The translations under genes were made by a program, and so were the position numbers. A DNA stretch of 64,000 bases from Kocuria palustris. GTDB lineage: Bacteria > Actinomycetota > Actinomycetes > Actinomycetales > Micrococcaceae. Positions 1-10,946 of the stretch are shown here, one piece after another; the stretch's first letter is position 1; the number at the start of each line of letters is the position of its first letter. A model generated the notes under the pieces. It did no database searches. It saw nothing but the letters and a program-made list of their open reading frames with translations, and had not been told where the DNA came from. The stretch is taken from contig NZ_JAFBCR010000001.1 in NCBI RefSeq assembly GCF_016907795.1, positions 2,232,001 to 2,296,000 of the forward strand, given 5' to 3'.

Positions 1-891
1 GCGGCCGACGAGCTCGGCTACCGCGCCCGCACGATCACTCGGCGCACCGATGCCCGCGAGGGCACCCGCATGATCGCCCTCGTGCTCAGCGACCTCTCCA
101 ACCCCGTGTACGTCGATCTGCTGCGGGGGGCCGAGGAGGCCGCCGCCGACGCCGACTACACGATCGTGCTGGCCAACTCGCAGGAGACCGTCAAGAAGGA
201 GCAGGAGGCGCTGGGGCGGGTCCTGCCGCTCGTGGACGGCGTTCTGATGGTCTCGTCCCGCATGTCGGACTCCGCCGTGCGGATGACGGCCAAGCAGAAG
301 CCCACGATCATGCTCAACCGGGCCGTCTCCGGGGTGGTCTCCGTGGTCACGGACAACGCCATGGGCACCCGTCGGGCCGTCGAGCACCTGGTCTCGCAGA
401 ACATCCGGGACATCTCCTACGTCGCCGGGCCGGAGGCCTCCTGGACCGACGGCATGCGATGGCGGGCCGTGCGGGAGACCGGAGCGGCGCTGCACGCGCG
501 CATCCACCGGCTGGGGCCGGTCGCTCCCACGATCGCGGGCGGCCGGGCCGCAGCGCTGAGCTGGATGGAGCACCGCACTTCGGGAGTGATCTGCTACAAC
601 GACCTCATGGCGGTGGGGTTCGTGCGCACCCTGCAGGAGCACGGGCTCTCGGTCCCGCGCGACGCCGCGGTGATCGGATACGACAACATCATGCTGCTGC
701 CGTACGTCTCCCCGAGCATGTCCACGATCGCCGCCCCCGTGCACGCGATCGGCGCCACGGCCACGAAGAACCTCGTGGCCATGATCCGCGGAGCCCAGCC
801 GACCTCCAGCCGGCCCCTGGTCCTGCCGAGCAAGCTCGTGGTGCGCCAGTCGAGCCGGGTCCTGGAGACGCCCACGCTCAGACGGCGCTGA
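1..891 (+). CDS. LacI family transcriptional regulator, 5' end outside window
   Basis: This is the C-terminal 296 residues of a LacI/GalR-type repressor. The reading frame is open from base 1, and the first residues (AADELGYRAR) match the end of the DNA-binding domain and hinge helix of this family, so the true start lies upstream of the window. The rest is the periplasmic-binding-protein-like effector domain, starting at the typical IALVLSDLSNPVY strand, with CYNDLMAVG and VIGYDNI in the places where the family has its ligand-contacting F-x-N-D and GFDD motifs. The effector is usually a sugar or a purine; nothing here tells which. The nearest sugar gene in the window is the GH65 phosphorylase on the opposite strand, so a link to it is only a guess. 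Confidence 0.93.
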   Translation, partial: AADELGYRARTITRRTDAREGTRMIALVLSDLSNPVYVDLLRGAEEAAADADYTIVLANSQETVKKEQEALGRVLPLVDGVLMVSSRMSDSAVRMTAKQKPTIMLNRAVSGVVSVVTDNAMGTRRAVEHLVSQNIRDISYVAGPEASWTDGMRWRAVRETGAALHARIHRLGPVAPTIAGGRAAALSWMEHRTSGVICYNDLMAVGFVRTLQEHGLSVPRDAAVIGYDNIMLLPYVSPSMSTIAAPVHAIGATATKNLVAMIRGAQPTSSRPLVLPSKLVVRQSSRVLETPTLRRR

Positions 892-920
892 GACCGCCCG
901 CCCCGAACGCCCGTTCCGGA

Positions 921-926
921 TAGGAT
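921..926 (+). promoter_or_regulatory. -10 hexamer TAGGAT for TetR gene
   Basis: TAGGAT lies 6 nt before the ATG at 933, with no Shine-Dalgarno sequence between. Transcription would start at or next to the ATG, giving a leaderless mRNA. Confidence 0.6.
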
Positions 927-932
927 CGGGAC

Positions 933-1550
933 ATGCCCAGGGTCAGCGATCAGTTCCGCGCCGCACGGCGTCAGGCCGTCCTGGACGCCGCCTCCGAGTG
1001 CTTCCTGGCCCACGGCTACCGCGGCGCCTCGATGCATCAGATCATCGCGGCCACCGGGCTCTCCGCCGGTGCGCTCTACCACCACTTCCCCGGGGGCAAG
1101 GCCGAGCTGGTCTCCGAGTGCGTGCGCACGGGCCTGAACGGCGTCCTGGAGGCCATCTCCCCGGCGGATCCGCGCACCGAGCAGCCGCAGGAGGGCTTCC
1201 AGCCCGATGCCTGGCTCGTGGGCGCGCTCGAGCAGCTGGCTGCCTCGCCGCGGCTGGCCCGGCTGCTGCTGATCACCTGGGCCGAAGCGGCCGTGGATCC
1301 CGCGGTCGCCGAGCTGATGGGCACCCACCAGGAGACGCTGCGCTCGGCGATCGACCGCGTCTTCGCCGACTGGGCCGTCGCCGAGCTGGGGCTGGCAGAG
1401 GCCAGCGCCCGACAGTGGGTCGAGATGTTCTCCCAGGCGGTGCTCTCCGTGCTGCAGGGCTGGGTCGTGCAGTCGGCGCTGCTGCCGGGCTTCGACCACG
1501 AGGCCTACCTGGACTACGCCCGCACGCTCGTGGCCTCCGACGAGGGCTGA
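933..1550 (+). CDS. TetR family transcriptional regulator
   Basis: This is a 205-residue TetR/AcrR-type repressor. Residues about 13-58 form the helix-turn-helix domain (VLDAASECFLAHGYRGAS, then SAGALYHHFPGGKAEL, the recognition-helix segment of the family). The remaining 140 residues form the helical ligand-binding and dimerisation domain, which does not identify the ligand. The ATG at 933 was chosen because it follows a TAGGAT hexamer by 6 nt and gives a family-typical N terminus. The gene lies 41 bp after the LacI gene and 44 bp before the carbonic anhydrase gene, both on the same strand. Its target could be either neighbour or itself; no inverted-repeat operator is obvious. Confidence 0.92.
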   Translation: MPRVSDQFRAARRQAVLDAASECFLAHGYRGASMHQIIAATGLSAGALYHHFPGGKAELVSECVRTGLNGVLEAISPADPRTEQPQEGFQPDAWLVGALEQLAASPRLARLLLITWAEAAVDPAVAELMGTHQETLRSAIDRVFADWAVAELGLAEASARQWVEMFSQAVLSVLQGWVVQSALLPGFDHEAYLDYARTLVASDEG

Positions 1551-1582
1551 GCAGACCCGGCCCCGCAGCGCCGTCCTGCGCG

Positions 1583-1588
1583 TACTGT
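1583..1588 (+). promoter_or_regulatory. -10 hexamer TACTGT for gamma carbonic anhydrase gene
   Basis: TACTGT lies 6 nt before the ATG at 1595. It lies in the 44-bp gap after the TetR gene and suggests an own, leaderless transcript. Confidence 0.55.
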
Positions 1589-1594
1589 GAGGCC

Positions 1595-2146
1595 ATGGAT
1601 CCGCAGCAGCAGCCCCTGCCCGTGCCCACCCTGCTTCCGTGGAAGGGCCGTCTCCCCAACGTCGCCGACGACGCCTTCATCGCCCCCACCGCCGTCCTGA
1701 TCGGCGACGTGGCGGTCGGGCCCGGCAGCGGGGTCTTCTACGGCACGGTCGTGCGCGGGGACCGCTCCGCCCTGTGTCTGGGGGAGGGGTCGAACCTGCA
1801 GGACAACTGCACCGTGCACTCCGATCCGGAGCACCCCTGCACCATCGGGGACCGGGTCTCGGTGGGCCACGCGGCGGTGCTGCACGGCTGCACCGTGGAG
1901 GACGACGTCCTGATCGGCATGAGCGCCACCGTGCTCAACGGGGCGGTGATCGGCACGGGATCGCTGGTGGCCGCCGGCGCCGTCGTGCTCGAGGGCACCG
2001 TGGTCCCGACCGGCAGCCTGGTGGCCGGCGTGCCTGCCAAGGTGCGTCGCGAGCTCACGGACGAGGAGCGCCAGGCGGTGCGGAGCAACGCCGCCGAGTA
2101 CCTCGAGCTCTCGCGGCGCCACCGCAGCCTCCAGCACGAGGCCTGA
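1595..2146 (+). CDS. gamma-class carbonic anhydrase family protein
   Basis: This 183-residue protein has hexapeptide repeats of a left-handed beta-helix through most of its length (for example IGDVAV, IGDRVSV, IGMSATV, IGTGSLV). Three histidines, H75 in CTVHSD and H92 and H97 in GHAAVLHG, match the zinc or iron ligands of the gamma carbonic anhydrase/PaaY/YrdA family. The family hydrates carbon dioxide reversibly, or in some members has no known activity, and works as a cytosolic trimer. The start at 1595 gives the usual family length; a longer upstream frame overlaps the TetR gene and is not plausible. It is convergent with the GH65 gene and separated from it by a strong hairpin. Confidence 0.9.
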   Translation: MDPQQQPLPVPTLLPWKGRLPNVADDAFIAPTAVLIGDVAVGPGSGVFYGTVVRGDRSALCLGEGSNLQDNCTVHSDPEHPCTIGDRVSVGHAAVLHGCTVEDDVLIGMSATVLNGAVIGTGSLVAAGAVVLEGTVVPTGSLVAGVPAKVRRELTDEERQAVRSNAAEYLELSRRHRSLQHEA

Positions 2147-2160
2147 GCCGACCGGCTGGA

Positions 2161-2207
2161 CGACGAGAGGGTGCCGACGCTCCTGGAGCGTCGGCACCCT
2201 CTCGTCG
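2161..2207. terminator. bidirectional hairpin terminator
   Basis: A 22-bp perfect stem (2161-2182 with 2186-2207) closes a 3-nt loop. It lies between the convergent carbonic anhydrase and GH65 genes and can serve both. There is no T-tract on either side. Confidence 0.85.
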
Positions 2208-2255
2208 CAGTGCTCGCCGTGCGCCCGTCGCGAAGGGACGGACGCACGGTGCGGC

Positions 2256-5200
2256 TCAGGCGCTGCCGGTGCGCTGTCCGATCGCCACGGAGATCCTCTG
2301 GCCCGCCTGGAGCGTGTACTCGGAGCCGTCGACGTGGATGGTCACCGGATCGGCGCCCTTGGAGGAGCCCTCCACCTCCAGGATCTCGTGGTCGATCCTG
2401 ACGCTGAGGACCTGCCCGCGGTACAGGACCCTGAAGCTGACGTCGTGCAGCTGCGGCGGCAGGTGCGGGCTGAACTCGATCCAGTCGCCGCGCACGCGCA
2501 GGCCGGCGTAGGCCCGGGTCACGACCTCGACCGAGCCCGCCATGGCACCCAGGTGGATGCCCTCGCCGGTCGTCCCGCCCTGGGTGTCGTCCAGATCGAT
2601 GACCAGCGCGTCCTGGAAGGAGGCCCAGGAGCGGTCCGGATTGACCCAGGCCTGCACGGAGGCGTTGACCACCTTGGACAGAGACGACCCGTTCGACGAG
2701 CGCTGGATGTAGTAGTCCACGGTGCGCTGGATGACGTCGTTGTCGACCTCGTAGCCCATGCGCCCGAGCTCCTCGATCACGCCCTCCGGGCCCAGCAGGT
2801 AGACCAGCATGATGGTGTCGGCCTGCTTGGAGAGCTTGTAGTTGTTCGTCATGTCGCCCTCGTTCTCCAGCAGGAGGTCCAGGCGGCCGATGTTGCGGTA
2901 CTTGCCGCGGTAGAAGTCCCAGTCCAGCTCATCGAGGGAGTCGTAGCCGTCGTACTGGGAGATCGTGCCGTCGGAGTTGAACGGCACCGCGAGCTTCTGC
3001 GAGACCTCGTGCCAGTGCTCGGCCTCCTCCGCGGTCACGCCGAAGCGCGCCGAGAGCTCCTCGCGCTGGTGCTCGACCATGTCCTGGAAGATGTGCGCCG
3101 AGTGGCGGAACAGCCACGCGGCCAGGACGTTCGTGTACGCGTTGTCCTTGAGACCGCCCCCGTGCTGGCCGCGGGGGCCGTCGTGGTACTCGTCGGGGCC
3201 CATGACGCCGCTGATGTGGTAGCGGCCGTCGGCCTCGTCGTACTCGGCCAGGGAGTCGAACAGGCGCGTGATGGCGATGATCAGGTCCGAGCCGTGGCCC
3301 GAGAGCCAGTCCAGGTCACCGGTGGCCTCGTAGTACAGCCACGCGTTGTAGGCGATGGCCAGGCCCACGTGGAACTGCCGCCATGAGTTGTCCGGCAGCC
3401 AGCGCTGCGAGTGGTGGTTGAACAGCTCGGGCGGGGTCTCCTCGCGGCCGTCCGAGCCCGACTGCCACGGGAAGGCCGCTCCGCGCAGGCCGAACTGGGT
3501 CGCGCGGTGCTGCGCCTCCGCCAGACGGCGCCAGCGGTAGGACAGCAGCGAGCAGGTCACGTGCGGCTGGTGCAGCGAGATCACCGGCAGGATGTAGAGC
3601 TCGTCCCAGAAGATGTGGCCGCGGTAGCCCTCGCCGTGCAGTCCGCGGGCCGGGACGCCGGCATCGCGCAGGGACATGTGCGGGGCCAGCGTCTGCGCCG
3701 TGTGGAACGTGTGCGTGCGCAGGGCCAGCTGGGTCAGCAGGTCCTCAGGGCGCTTGTCGATCTCCTCGTCCAGGGCGACGTCGTAGCGGCGCCACAGCTG
3801 CTCCCACTCGACCACATGGGCCTCGAGCAGCTGGCCGAAGTCCTGCGGGTTGCGGTTCAGCTGGGACAGGGCGCCCTCGCTCGGGGAGCCGATCGCGGCG
3901 TCGCGGCTGGTGACCACCGCGGTGGTCTGGGCCACGGTGACCGGCTCGCCCTTGCGCAGCGCGATCTGGAGGCGGCGGAACTCCGTGCCGCCGGGGCGGA
4001 TCTCGCGGCGGGCGCGCACGGAGGCGGCCCCGTCCACGTGGGTGCGCTGGGCCGTGGCGATCTGGATCTGCGACTGGTTGGTGCGCACGAGCGACAGCAG
4101 CGTCTCCTGCTCGTCCGCCAGCGTGGTGGACTCCTCGAGCACCAGGTGGTGCGAGTTCAGCTCGCGGTACTCCTTGACGCCGTCGTTGACGACGCTGGGG
4201 TCGATGCCCGTGCGCACGTGGATGCGCCCGGTGAAGTTCTGCGACTCGAAGACGGTCTCCTGCGCGCCGATGTGGCGGTGGCGCAGGGAGACCAGGCGAC
4301 GCTGGATAACCTTCAGCACGGCACGCTCACCGGACTCGGCCGGGTCGCCCTCGCGATCCGTCAGCGTCATGGTGCGGGTCAGCAGGCCGCGGCGCAGGTC
4401 GAGCTCGGTGCGCTCGTCGGAGTAGTCCAGCCCGCCCTCGGACAGCCACGTGCCGCCGGCGATGCGCACGTCCATGGTGGTCCAGTTGGGGACGTTGACC
4501 ATGGACTCGTGCTCGACGTCCCGGCCGTTGATGTGGCTGACCACGCGGTTGAACACGCCGGCCAGGTAGTTGCCCGGGCTGTGCACGCCGTCCTGGGAGC
4601 GCTCGCTGTGGGAGCCGCGCACGCCCATGTAGCCGTTGGACAGCGTCATCAGGGTCTCGCGGCGGGCCTGCACGGCCGGGTCGAAGCCCTCGAAGACGAG
4701 CTTCCAGGGGTCGTCGCGGCGCGCGCCGAGGTCCAGCTCGCCGACGTCGTTCAGCACGACGTCCGCGCCGCCGCGGTAGAGCGCCTGGCGGTCGCCGTGG
4801 CGGGCGATGCCCACCACCAGTCCGAAGCCGCCTGCCGCGCCCGCCTGCACGCCGGCCACGGCGTCCTCGACGACGACCGCATCGGCCGGGTCGACGCCGA
4901 GCTCCTGGGCGCAGCGCAGGAAGGTGTCCGGGGAGGGCTTGCCGGGCAGGCCCTCGGCCTGGGCCATGGCGCCGTCGACGATGAAGTCGAAGAGATCGGC
5001 GACCTCGGCGCGCTCGAGCACCGTGGTCGAGTTGCGGGAGGCGGTCACCAGGCCCACGGGGACCTCGCCTTCGCGAAGGCGGCGGATCAGCTCGATCGTG
5101 GCGTCGAAGACGCGGACGCCCTTCTGCTCGAGCGCGGCGTTGAAGTAGTCGTTCTTCAGCGCGGCCTGGCCCTGGACGGTCCACGTGCCGGGGGCCTCGT

Positions 5201-5555
5201 CGTCCGAGCCCTCGGGCAGGAAGGCCCCGCGGGAGGCCAGCAGCGTGCGGATGCCGTCCTCGCGGCGGCGGCCGTCGACGAAGTCGCGGTAGTCCCGGGA
5301 GATGTCGAACTCCCGGCGATCGATGGTGCCGTCGGACTCCAGGGCCTGGAGGCGCTCATCCGCCAGGAGCGCGTCGAACAGCGACTTCCAGGCGCTGGCG
5401 TGGACGGCCGCCGTATCCGTCACCACGCCGTCCATGTCGAAGATCACAGCGGCAAAGGTGGTCCGCAGGCGGTCGGCGGAGCTCTCGGCGGCGGGGCCGC
5501 CGGGATGGATCTGCTCGAGCGATGCGGTGAAGGGCGATTGCGGACGGGCGTTCAC
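2256..5555 (-). CDS. fused beta-phosphoglucomutase-like HAD domain and GH65 glycoside phosphorylase
   Basis: This 1099-residue protein joins two enzymes of disaccharide breakdown. Residues about 34-280 are a HAD hydrolase of the beta-phosphoglucomutase type, with the nucleophile motif DMDGV (D40, D42) and VVEDAVAG as a later motif. Residues about 280-1095 are a glycoside hydrolase family 65 protein: the N-terminal domain begins at WKLVFEGFDP, and GPDEYH carries the likely general acid, E789. GH65 members mostly phosphorolyse trehalose, maltose or kojibiose to beta-glucose 1-phosphate, which the HAD domain could convert to glucose 6-phosphate. That coupling is an inference. The GTG at 5555 is preceded by AGGAG at suitable spacing; an open frame runs upstream to 5957 but lacks family similarity. 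The substrate cannot be told from sequence alone. Confidence 0.93.
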   Translation of the reverse strand: MNARPQSPFTASLEQIHPGGPAAESSADRLRTTFAAVIFDMDGVVTDTAAVHASAWKSLFDALLADERLQALESDGTIDRREFDISRDYRDFVDGRRREDGIRTLLASRGAFLPEGSDDEAPGTWTVQGQAALKNDYFNAALEQKGVRVFDATIELIRRLREGEVPVGLVTASRNSTTVLERAEVADLFDFIVDGAMAQAEGLPGKPSPDTFLRCAQELGVDPADAVVVEDAVAGVQAGAAGGFGLVVGIARHGDRQALYRGGADVVLNDVGELDLGARRDDPWKLVFEGFDPAVQARRETLMTLSNGYMGVRGSHSERSQDGVHSPGNYLAGVFNRVVSHINGRDVEHESMVNVPNWTTMDVRIAGGTWLSEGGLDYSDERTELDLRRGLLTRTMTLTDREGDPAESGERAVLKVIQRRLVSLRHRHIGAQETVFESQNFTGRIHVRTGIDPSVVNDGVKEYRELNSHHLVLEESTTLADEQETLLSLVRTNQSQIQIATAQRTHVDGAASVRARREIRPGGTEFRRLQIALRKGEPVTVAQTTAVVTSRDAAIGSPSEGALSQLNRNPQDFGQLLEAHVVEWEQLWRRYDVALDEEIDKRPEDLLTQLALRTHTFHTAQTLAPHMSLRDAGVPARGLHGEGYRGHIFWDELYILPVISLHQPHVTCSLLSYRWRRLAEAQHRATQFGLRGAAFPWQSGSDGREETPPELFNHHSQRWLPDNSWRQFHVGLAIAYNAWLYYEATGDLDWLSGHGSDLIIAITRLFDSLAEYDEADGRYHISGVMGPDEYHDGPRGQHGGGLKDNAYTNVLAAWLFRHSAHIFQDMVEHQREELSARFGVTAEEAEHWHEVSQKLAVPFNSDGTISQYDGYDSLDELDWDFYRGKYRNIGRLDLLLENEGDMTNNYKLSKQADTIMLVYLLGPEGVIEELGRMGYEVDNDVIQRTVDYYIQRSSNGSSLSKVVNASVQAWVNPDRSWASFQDALVIDLDDTQGGTTGEGIHLGAMAGSVEVVTRAYAGLRVRGDWIEFSPHLPPQLHDVSFRVLYRGQVLSVRIDHEILEVEGSSKGADPVTIHVDGSEYTLQAGQRISVAIGQRTGSA

Positions 5556-5883
5556 GGGCACTCCTGAGGGTCCTGCGCTGGGCCCGAGTCGACCGGCAGA
5601 CAGGCCGGCGATGCTCAGGATCAGGGCGCGGCTGTGCGTCTGGCTGGAGGACTTCCTGCCGGTCGTCGGCGAGCAGCGCTGTGCGCATTCGCTTGCCGAC
5701 GGAAGCAGGTCCGGGGCAACCCTACCGGCGAGAGGGCCTCGGCGCAGTCCCTGCGGAGGTGTCGGGATGTGCGCACTTCGGGTGCCTCGAGCAGGTCGTG
5801 CCGCCGGGCTCGGAACACGATGAGCCGGAGCACTAGAGTGGATGAGAACGTTCAGGACCGTCCGTGCCAGATGAGGAGCCACG
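5556..5883. other. divergent intergenic region, GH65 / glyA
   Basis: This 328-bp gap separates two divergent genes and should hold both promoters. I see a possible -10 TAGAGT at 5834-5839 for glyA and the 8-bp palindrome GAACGTTC at 5846-5853. A short imperfect dyad lies near 5660-5710. No conserved riboswitch fold could be recognised by eye, and no credible small ORF is present. Confidence 0.5.
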
Positions 5884-7167
5884 ATGAGCCCCAGTCGTCC
5901 CAGCATCACCGATGCGCCGCTGTCCGAGGTGGACCCGGAGGTCGCCGCTGCGATCACCGCCGAGGTCGGTCGTCAGCGCGACACCCTCGAGATGATCGCC
6001 TCCGAGAACTTCGCCCCCCGCGCGGTCCTCGAGGCCCAGGGCTCGGTGCTGACCAACAAGTACGCCGAGGGCTACCCCGGACGCCGCTACTACGGCGGCT
6101 GCGAGCACGTCGACGTGGTGGAGAACCTCGCCCGCGACCGCGCTACGCAGCTGTTCGGGGCCTTCCACGCCAACGTGCAGCCGCACTCGGGCGCCCAGGC
6201 CAACGCGGCGGTCATGGCGGCCATGATGCAGCCCGGCGACACCCTCATGGGCCTCTCGCTGGCCCACGGCGGGCACCTGACCCACGGCATGAAGCTCAAC
6301 GTGTCGGGCAAGCTCTACGACATCGCCCCCTACGAGGTGGACCCCGAGACCCTGGTCCTGGACATGGACAAGGTCCGCGAGCAGGCCGTCGCCGCCCAGC
6401 CCAAGGTGATCGTGGCCGGCTGGTCCGCCTACCCCCGCCAGCTCGACTTCGAGGCCTTCCGCTCGATCGCCGATGAGGTCGGGGCCACCCTGTGGGTCGA
6501 CATGGCCCACTTCGCCGGTCTGGTCGCCGCGGGTCTGCACCCGAACCCCGTGCCCCACGCGGACATCACCACTTCCACGGTCCACAAGACCCTGGCCGGA
6601 CCCCGCTCGGGCGTCATCCTGACCACGGAGGAGTGGAAGAAGAAGGTCGACTCCAACGTGTTCCCGGGCCAGCAGGGCGGACCGCTCATGCACGCGATCG
6701 CGGCCAAGGCCGTGGCCTTCAAGATCGCAGCCTCCCAGGAGTTCCGCGAGCGGCAGGAGCGCACCCTCGAGGGCTCGCGGATCCTGGCCGAGCGCCTGAC
6801 CGCCTCCGATGTCACCGAGGCAGGCGTCTCCGTGCTCACCGGCGGCACCGACGTCCACCTGGTGCTCGTGGATCTGCGCGAGTCCGAGCTGGACGGCAAG
6901 CAGGCGGAGGATCTGCTGCACGAGGTCGGCATCACGGTCAACCGCAATGCGGTGCCGTTCGACCCCCGCCCGCCCATGGTCACCTCCGGCCTGCGCATCG
7001 GCACCCCGGCGCTGGCCACGCGCGGCTTCGGCGCGGCCGAGTTCGAGGAGGTCGCCGACATCATCGCGACCGCCCTGAAGCCCGGTCCCGACGTCGCCGC
7101 CCTGCGCGCCCGCGTCGACAAGCTGGCCGCCGACTTCCCGCTGTACGAAGGACTCGAGAACTGGTGA
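5884..7167 (+). CDS. glyA: serine hydroxymethyltransferase
   Basis: This 427-residue cytosolic enzyme interconverts serine and glycine, passing a one-carbon unit to tetrahydrofolate with pyridoxal phosphate as cofactor. It is full length and shows the family landmarks: [10 protein letters not shown] near the N terminus, [16 protein letters not shown], and the cofactor-binding lysine K235 in [11 protein letters not shown]. The start ATG at 5884 has GAGGAG upstream (about 5872-5877). Its stop codon overlaps the GTG of folD by 4 bases, so the two one-carbon genes are translationally coupled. The glyA-folD pairing supplies methylene-tetrahydrofolate and then formyl-tetrahydrofolate for purine and methionine synthesis. 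Confidence 0.98.
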   Translation: MSPSRPSITDAPLSEVDPEVAAAITAEVGRQRDTLEMIASENFAPRAVLEAQGSVLTNKYAEGYPGRRYYGGCEHVDVVENLARDRATQLFGAFHANVQPHSGAQANAAVMAAMMQPGDTLMGLSLAHGGHLTHGMKLNVSGKLYDIAPYEVDPETLVLDMDKVREQAVAAQPKVIVAGWSAYPRQLDFEAFRSIADEVGATLWVDMAHFAGLVAAGLHPNPVPHADITTSTVHKTLAGPRSGVILTTEEWKKKVDSNVFPGQQGGPLMHAIAAKAVAFKIAASQEFRERQERTLEGSRILAERLTASDVTEAGVSVLTGGTDVHLVLVDLRESELDGKQAEDLLHEVGITVNRNAVPFDPRPPMVTSGLRIGTPALATRGFGAAEFEEVADIIATALKPGPDVAALRARVDKLAADFPLYEGLENW

Positions 7168-8051
7168 GCGCACAGATCCTGGACGGCCGCGAGACCGCAC
7201 GGCAGATCAAGAACGAGCTCGCCGAGCGCGTCGCCGCGCTCGGCGAGCGGGGCGTGGTCCCCGGGCTCGGCACGGTCCTGGTCGGCGACGACCCCGCCTC
7301 GCACTCCTATGTGGCGGGCAAGCACCGCGACTGCGCTGAGGTCGGCATCACCTCGATCCGCCGCGACCTGCCGGAGGACATCTCCCAGGAGGATCTCGAG
7401 GCCGAGATCAGGGCGCTGAACGAGGACCCGGCCTGCACGGGCTACATCGTGCAGCTGCCGCTGCCGAAGCATCTGGACACGAACCGGATCCTCGAGCTCG
7501 TGGATCCGGACAAGGACGCCGACGGCCTCCACCCCACGAATCTGGGGCGCCTGGTGCTCAACGTGTCGGATCCCATGAACTCGCCGCTGCCCTGCACCCC
7601 GGCCGGGATCGTGGAGCTGCTGCAGCGCCACGGCGTCGAGCTGCGCGGCAAGGAGGTCCTGGTGGTGGGCCGCGGCGTGACGGTCGGACGGCCGATCGGG
7701 CTGCTGCTGACGCGCCGGGAGATCAACGCCACCGTCACGCTGGCCCACACGGGCACGCAGGACCTGGACTCGCTGCTGGCCCGCGCGGACGTCATCGTGG
7801 CAGCCGCTGGTCAGCCGCACATGATCGGCGCCGAGCAGATCAAGGAGGGCGCGGTCCTGCTCGACGTCGGAGTCTCCCGAGTGGAGGACCCGCAGAAGGG
7901 CAAGAAGGTCCTCACCGGAGACATCGACCCGGCCGCTGCCGAGCGGGCCTCCTGGATGTCGCCCAACCCCGGCGGTGTCGGGCCCATGACCCGGGCCATG
8001 CTGCTCGTCAACGTGGTCACGGCCGCCGAGCGGCTGGCGCAGCAGGGCTGA
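7164..8051 (+). CDS. folD: bifunctional methylenetetrahydrofolate dehydrogenase/cyclohydrolase
   Basis: This 295-residue enzyme oxidises 5,10-methylene-tetrahydrofolate to methenyl- and then hydrolyses it to 10-formyl-tetrahydrofolate, using NADP. Visible family features are SYVAGK with the catalytic lysine K53, [12 protein letters not shown], the nucleotide-binding GRGVTVGRP, and the C-terminal [14 protein letters not shown]. The GTG at 7164 overlaps the glyA stop codon (GTGA), which fixes the start and indicates coupled translation. A strong hairpin follows at 8096-8136, closing the glyA-folD operon. Confidence 0.97.
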   Translation: MSAQILDGRETARQIKNELAERVAALGERGVVPGLGTVLVGDDPASHSYVAGKHRDCAEVGITSIRRDLPEDISQEDLEAEIRALNEDPACTGYIVQLPLPKHLDTNRILELVDPDKDADGLHPTNLGRLVLNVSDPMNSPLPCTPAGIVELLQRHGVELRGKEVLVVGRGVTVGRPIGLLLTRREINATVTLAHTGTQDLDSLLARADVIVAAAGQPHMIGAEQIKEGAVLLDVGVSRVEDPQKGKKVLTGDIDPAAAERASWMSPNPGGVGPMTRAMLLVNVVTAAERLAQQG

Positions 8052-8095
8052 TCGTCGGCGGGGCGCGGCCGTGCTCGTCCCGCGAGCCCTCACGA

Positions 8096-8136
8096 GACAG
8101 GCCCCTCGGTGCGCCGAGCGCACCGAGGGGCCTGTC
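8096..8136 (+). terminator. hairpin terminator after folD
   Basis: An 18-bp perfect stem (8096-8113 with 8119-8136) closes a 5-nt loop, 44 bp after the folD stop. No T-tract follows. Confidence 0.85.
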
Positions 8137-8231
8137 CGACTGCCGGGGGACCGCGGGACGAGGATCCGCCGGGGGTGAGAGTCGGGCGCGCTGATTCGCG
8201 GGTCCCGTGCCGATGCGGAACAATGTGGGGC

Positions 8232-8774
8232 ATGCAGCAGATCGGCACCGAGAACCCGTCCCGTCAGAGCACTCCCGCAGCCTCTGGGCGCACGGGGCTG
8301 TGGATCTCGCTGATCGGGATCGCGGCGCTCGTCGTGATCTTCGTGGTGGCCCTTCTGCAGGCGGCCAACGAGAGCTCGCTGCTCGGCTGGATCCTGGCCG
8401 GCATCGCCGCCGGCTGGCTGCTGATCGCCGCGTTCGTGCTGTGGTCGGTGCGCAAGGCGGCCCGCTTCGGCGCCCGGCAGATGGAGGAGGCCCAGCGCAC
8501 CGCGCAGCGAGCCTTCGGACGGGCCCCGGCCGCCACGCAGAGCGCGCCGGCTCCGAGCCGCTCGATCACCGACCAGAAGATCGAGCACTCGTTCCAGATC
8601 ATCATGGTCCAGACGCGCGTGATCTCCGCGAATCTGCCCGCTGCAGACGGCTCGAACCCGGGAGATCGCGCCCAGGTCGACCGCGCTCTGGATACGATCG
8701 CGGTGACCGCCTCGAACGGCATGGGCATGGTGCAGGACTCCGCCGCTCCGGTGGACGGCGACATCGTCGACTGA
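8232..8774 (+). CDS. two-helix membrane protein of unknown function
   Basis: I do not recognise this 180-residue protein. Residues about 22-44 and 50-70 are hydrophobic and should form two membrane helices with a short outside loop (QAANESSLLG). A basic stretch follows (RKAARFGARQ), then a Q/A-rich cytosolic region of about 100 residues. An alternative ATG lies three codons upstream at 8223. I chose 8232 because AACAAT lies 7 nt before it, resembling the leaderless arrangement of other genes here; neither start has a good ribosome-binding site. The gene stands alone between the folD terminator and xthA. Confidence 0.7.
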   Translation: MQQIGTENPSRQSTPAASGRTGLWISLIGIAALVVIFVVALLQAANESSLLGWILAGIAAGWLLIAAFVLWSVRKAARFGARQMEEAQRTAQRAFGRAPAATQSAPAPSRSITDQKIEHSFQIIMVQTRVISANLPAADGSNPGDRAQVDRALDTIAVTASNGMGMVQDSAAPVDGDIVD

Positions 8775-8906
8775 GCGGTGCAGCGTAGCTCGGAGGCAGC
8801 AGGACGCTCCAGGCCGCAGAGCCGACAGGCCCCGGCCGGGACCGAGGACTCGGAGGACGCCGCCGGGCGCCGACCAGTGCGCCGGGCGCTCGAGCAGACC
8901 CCATGA

Positions 8907-10940
<2,034 letters not shown>

Positions 10941-10946
10941 GGGCCC

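Noticed and set aside
5700-5883. Possible folate or other riboswitch before glyA
   Set aside because: No conserved core of a known riboswitch class could be recognised and the candidate stems are short. A covariance-model search would be decisive.
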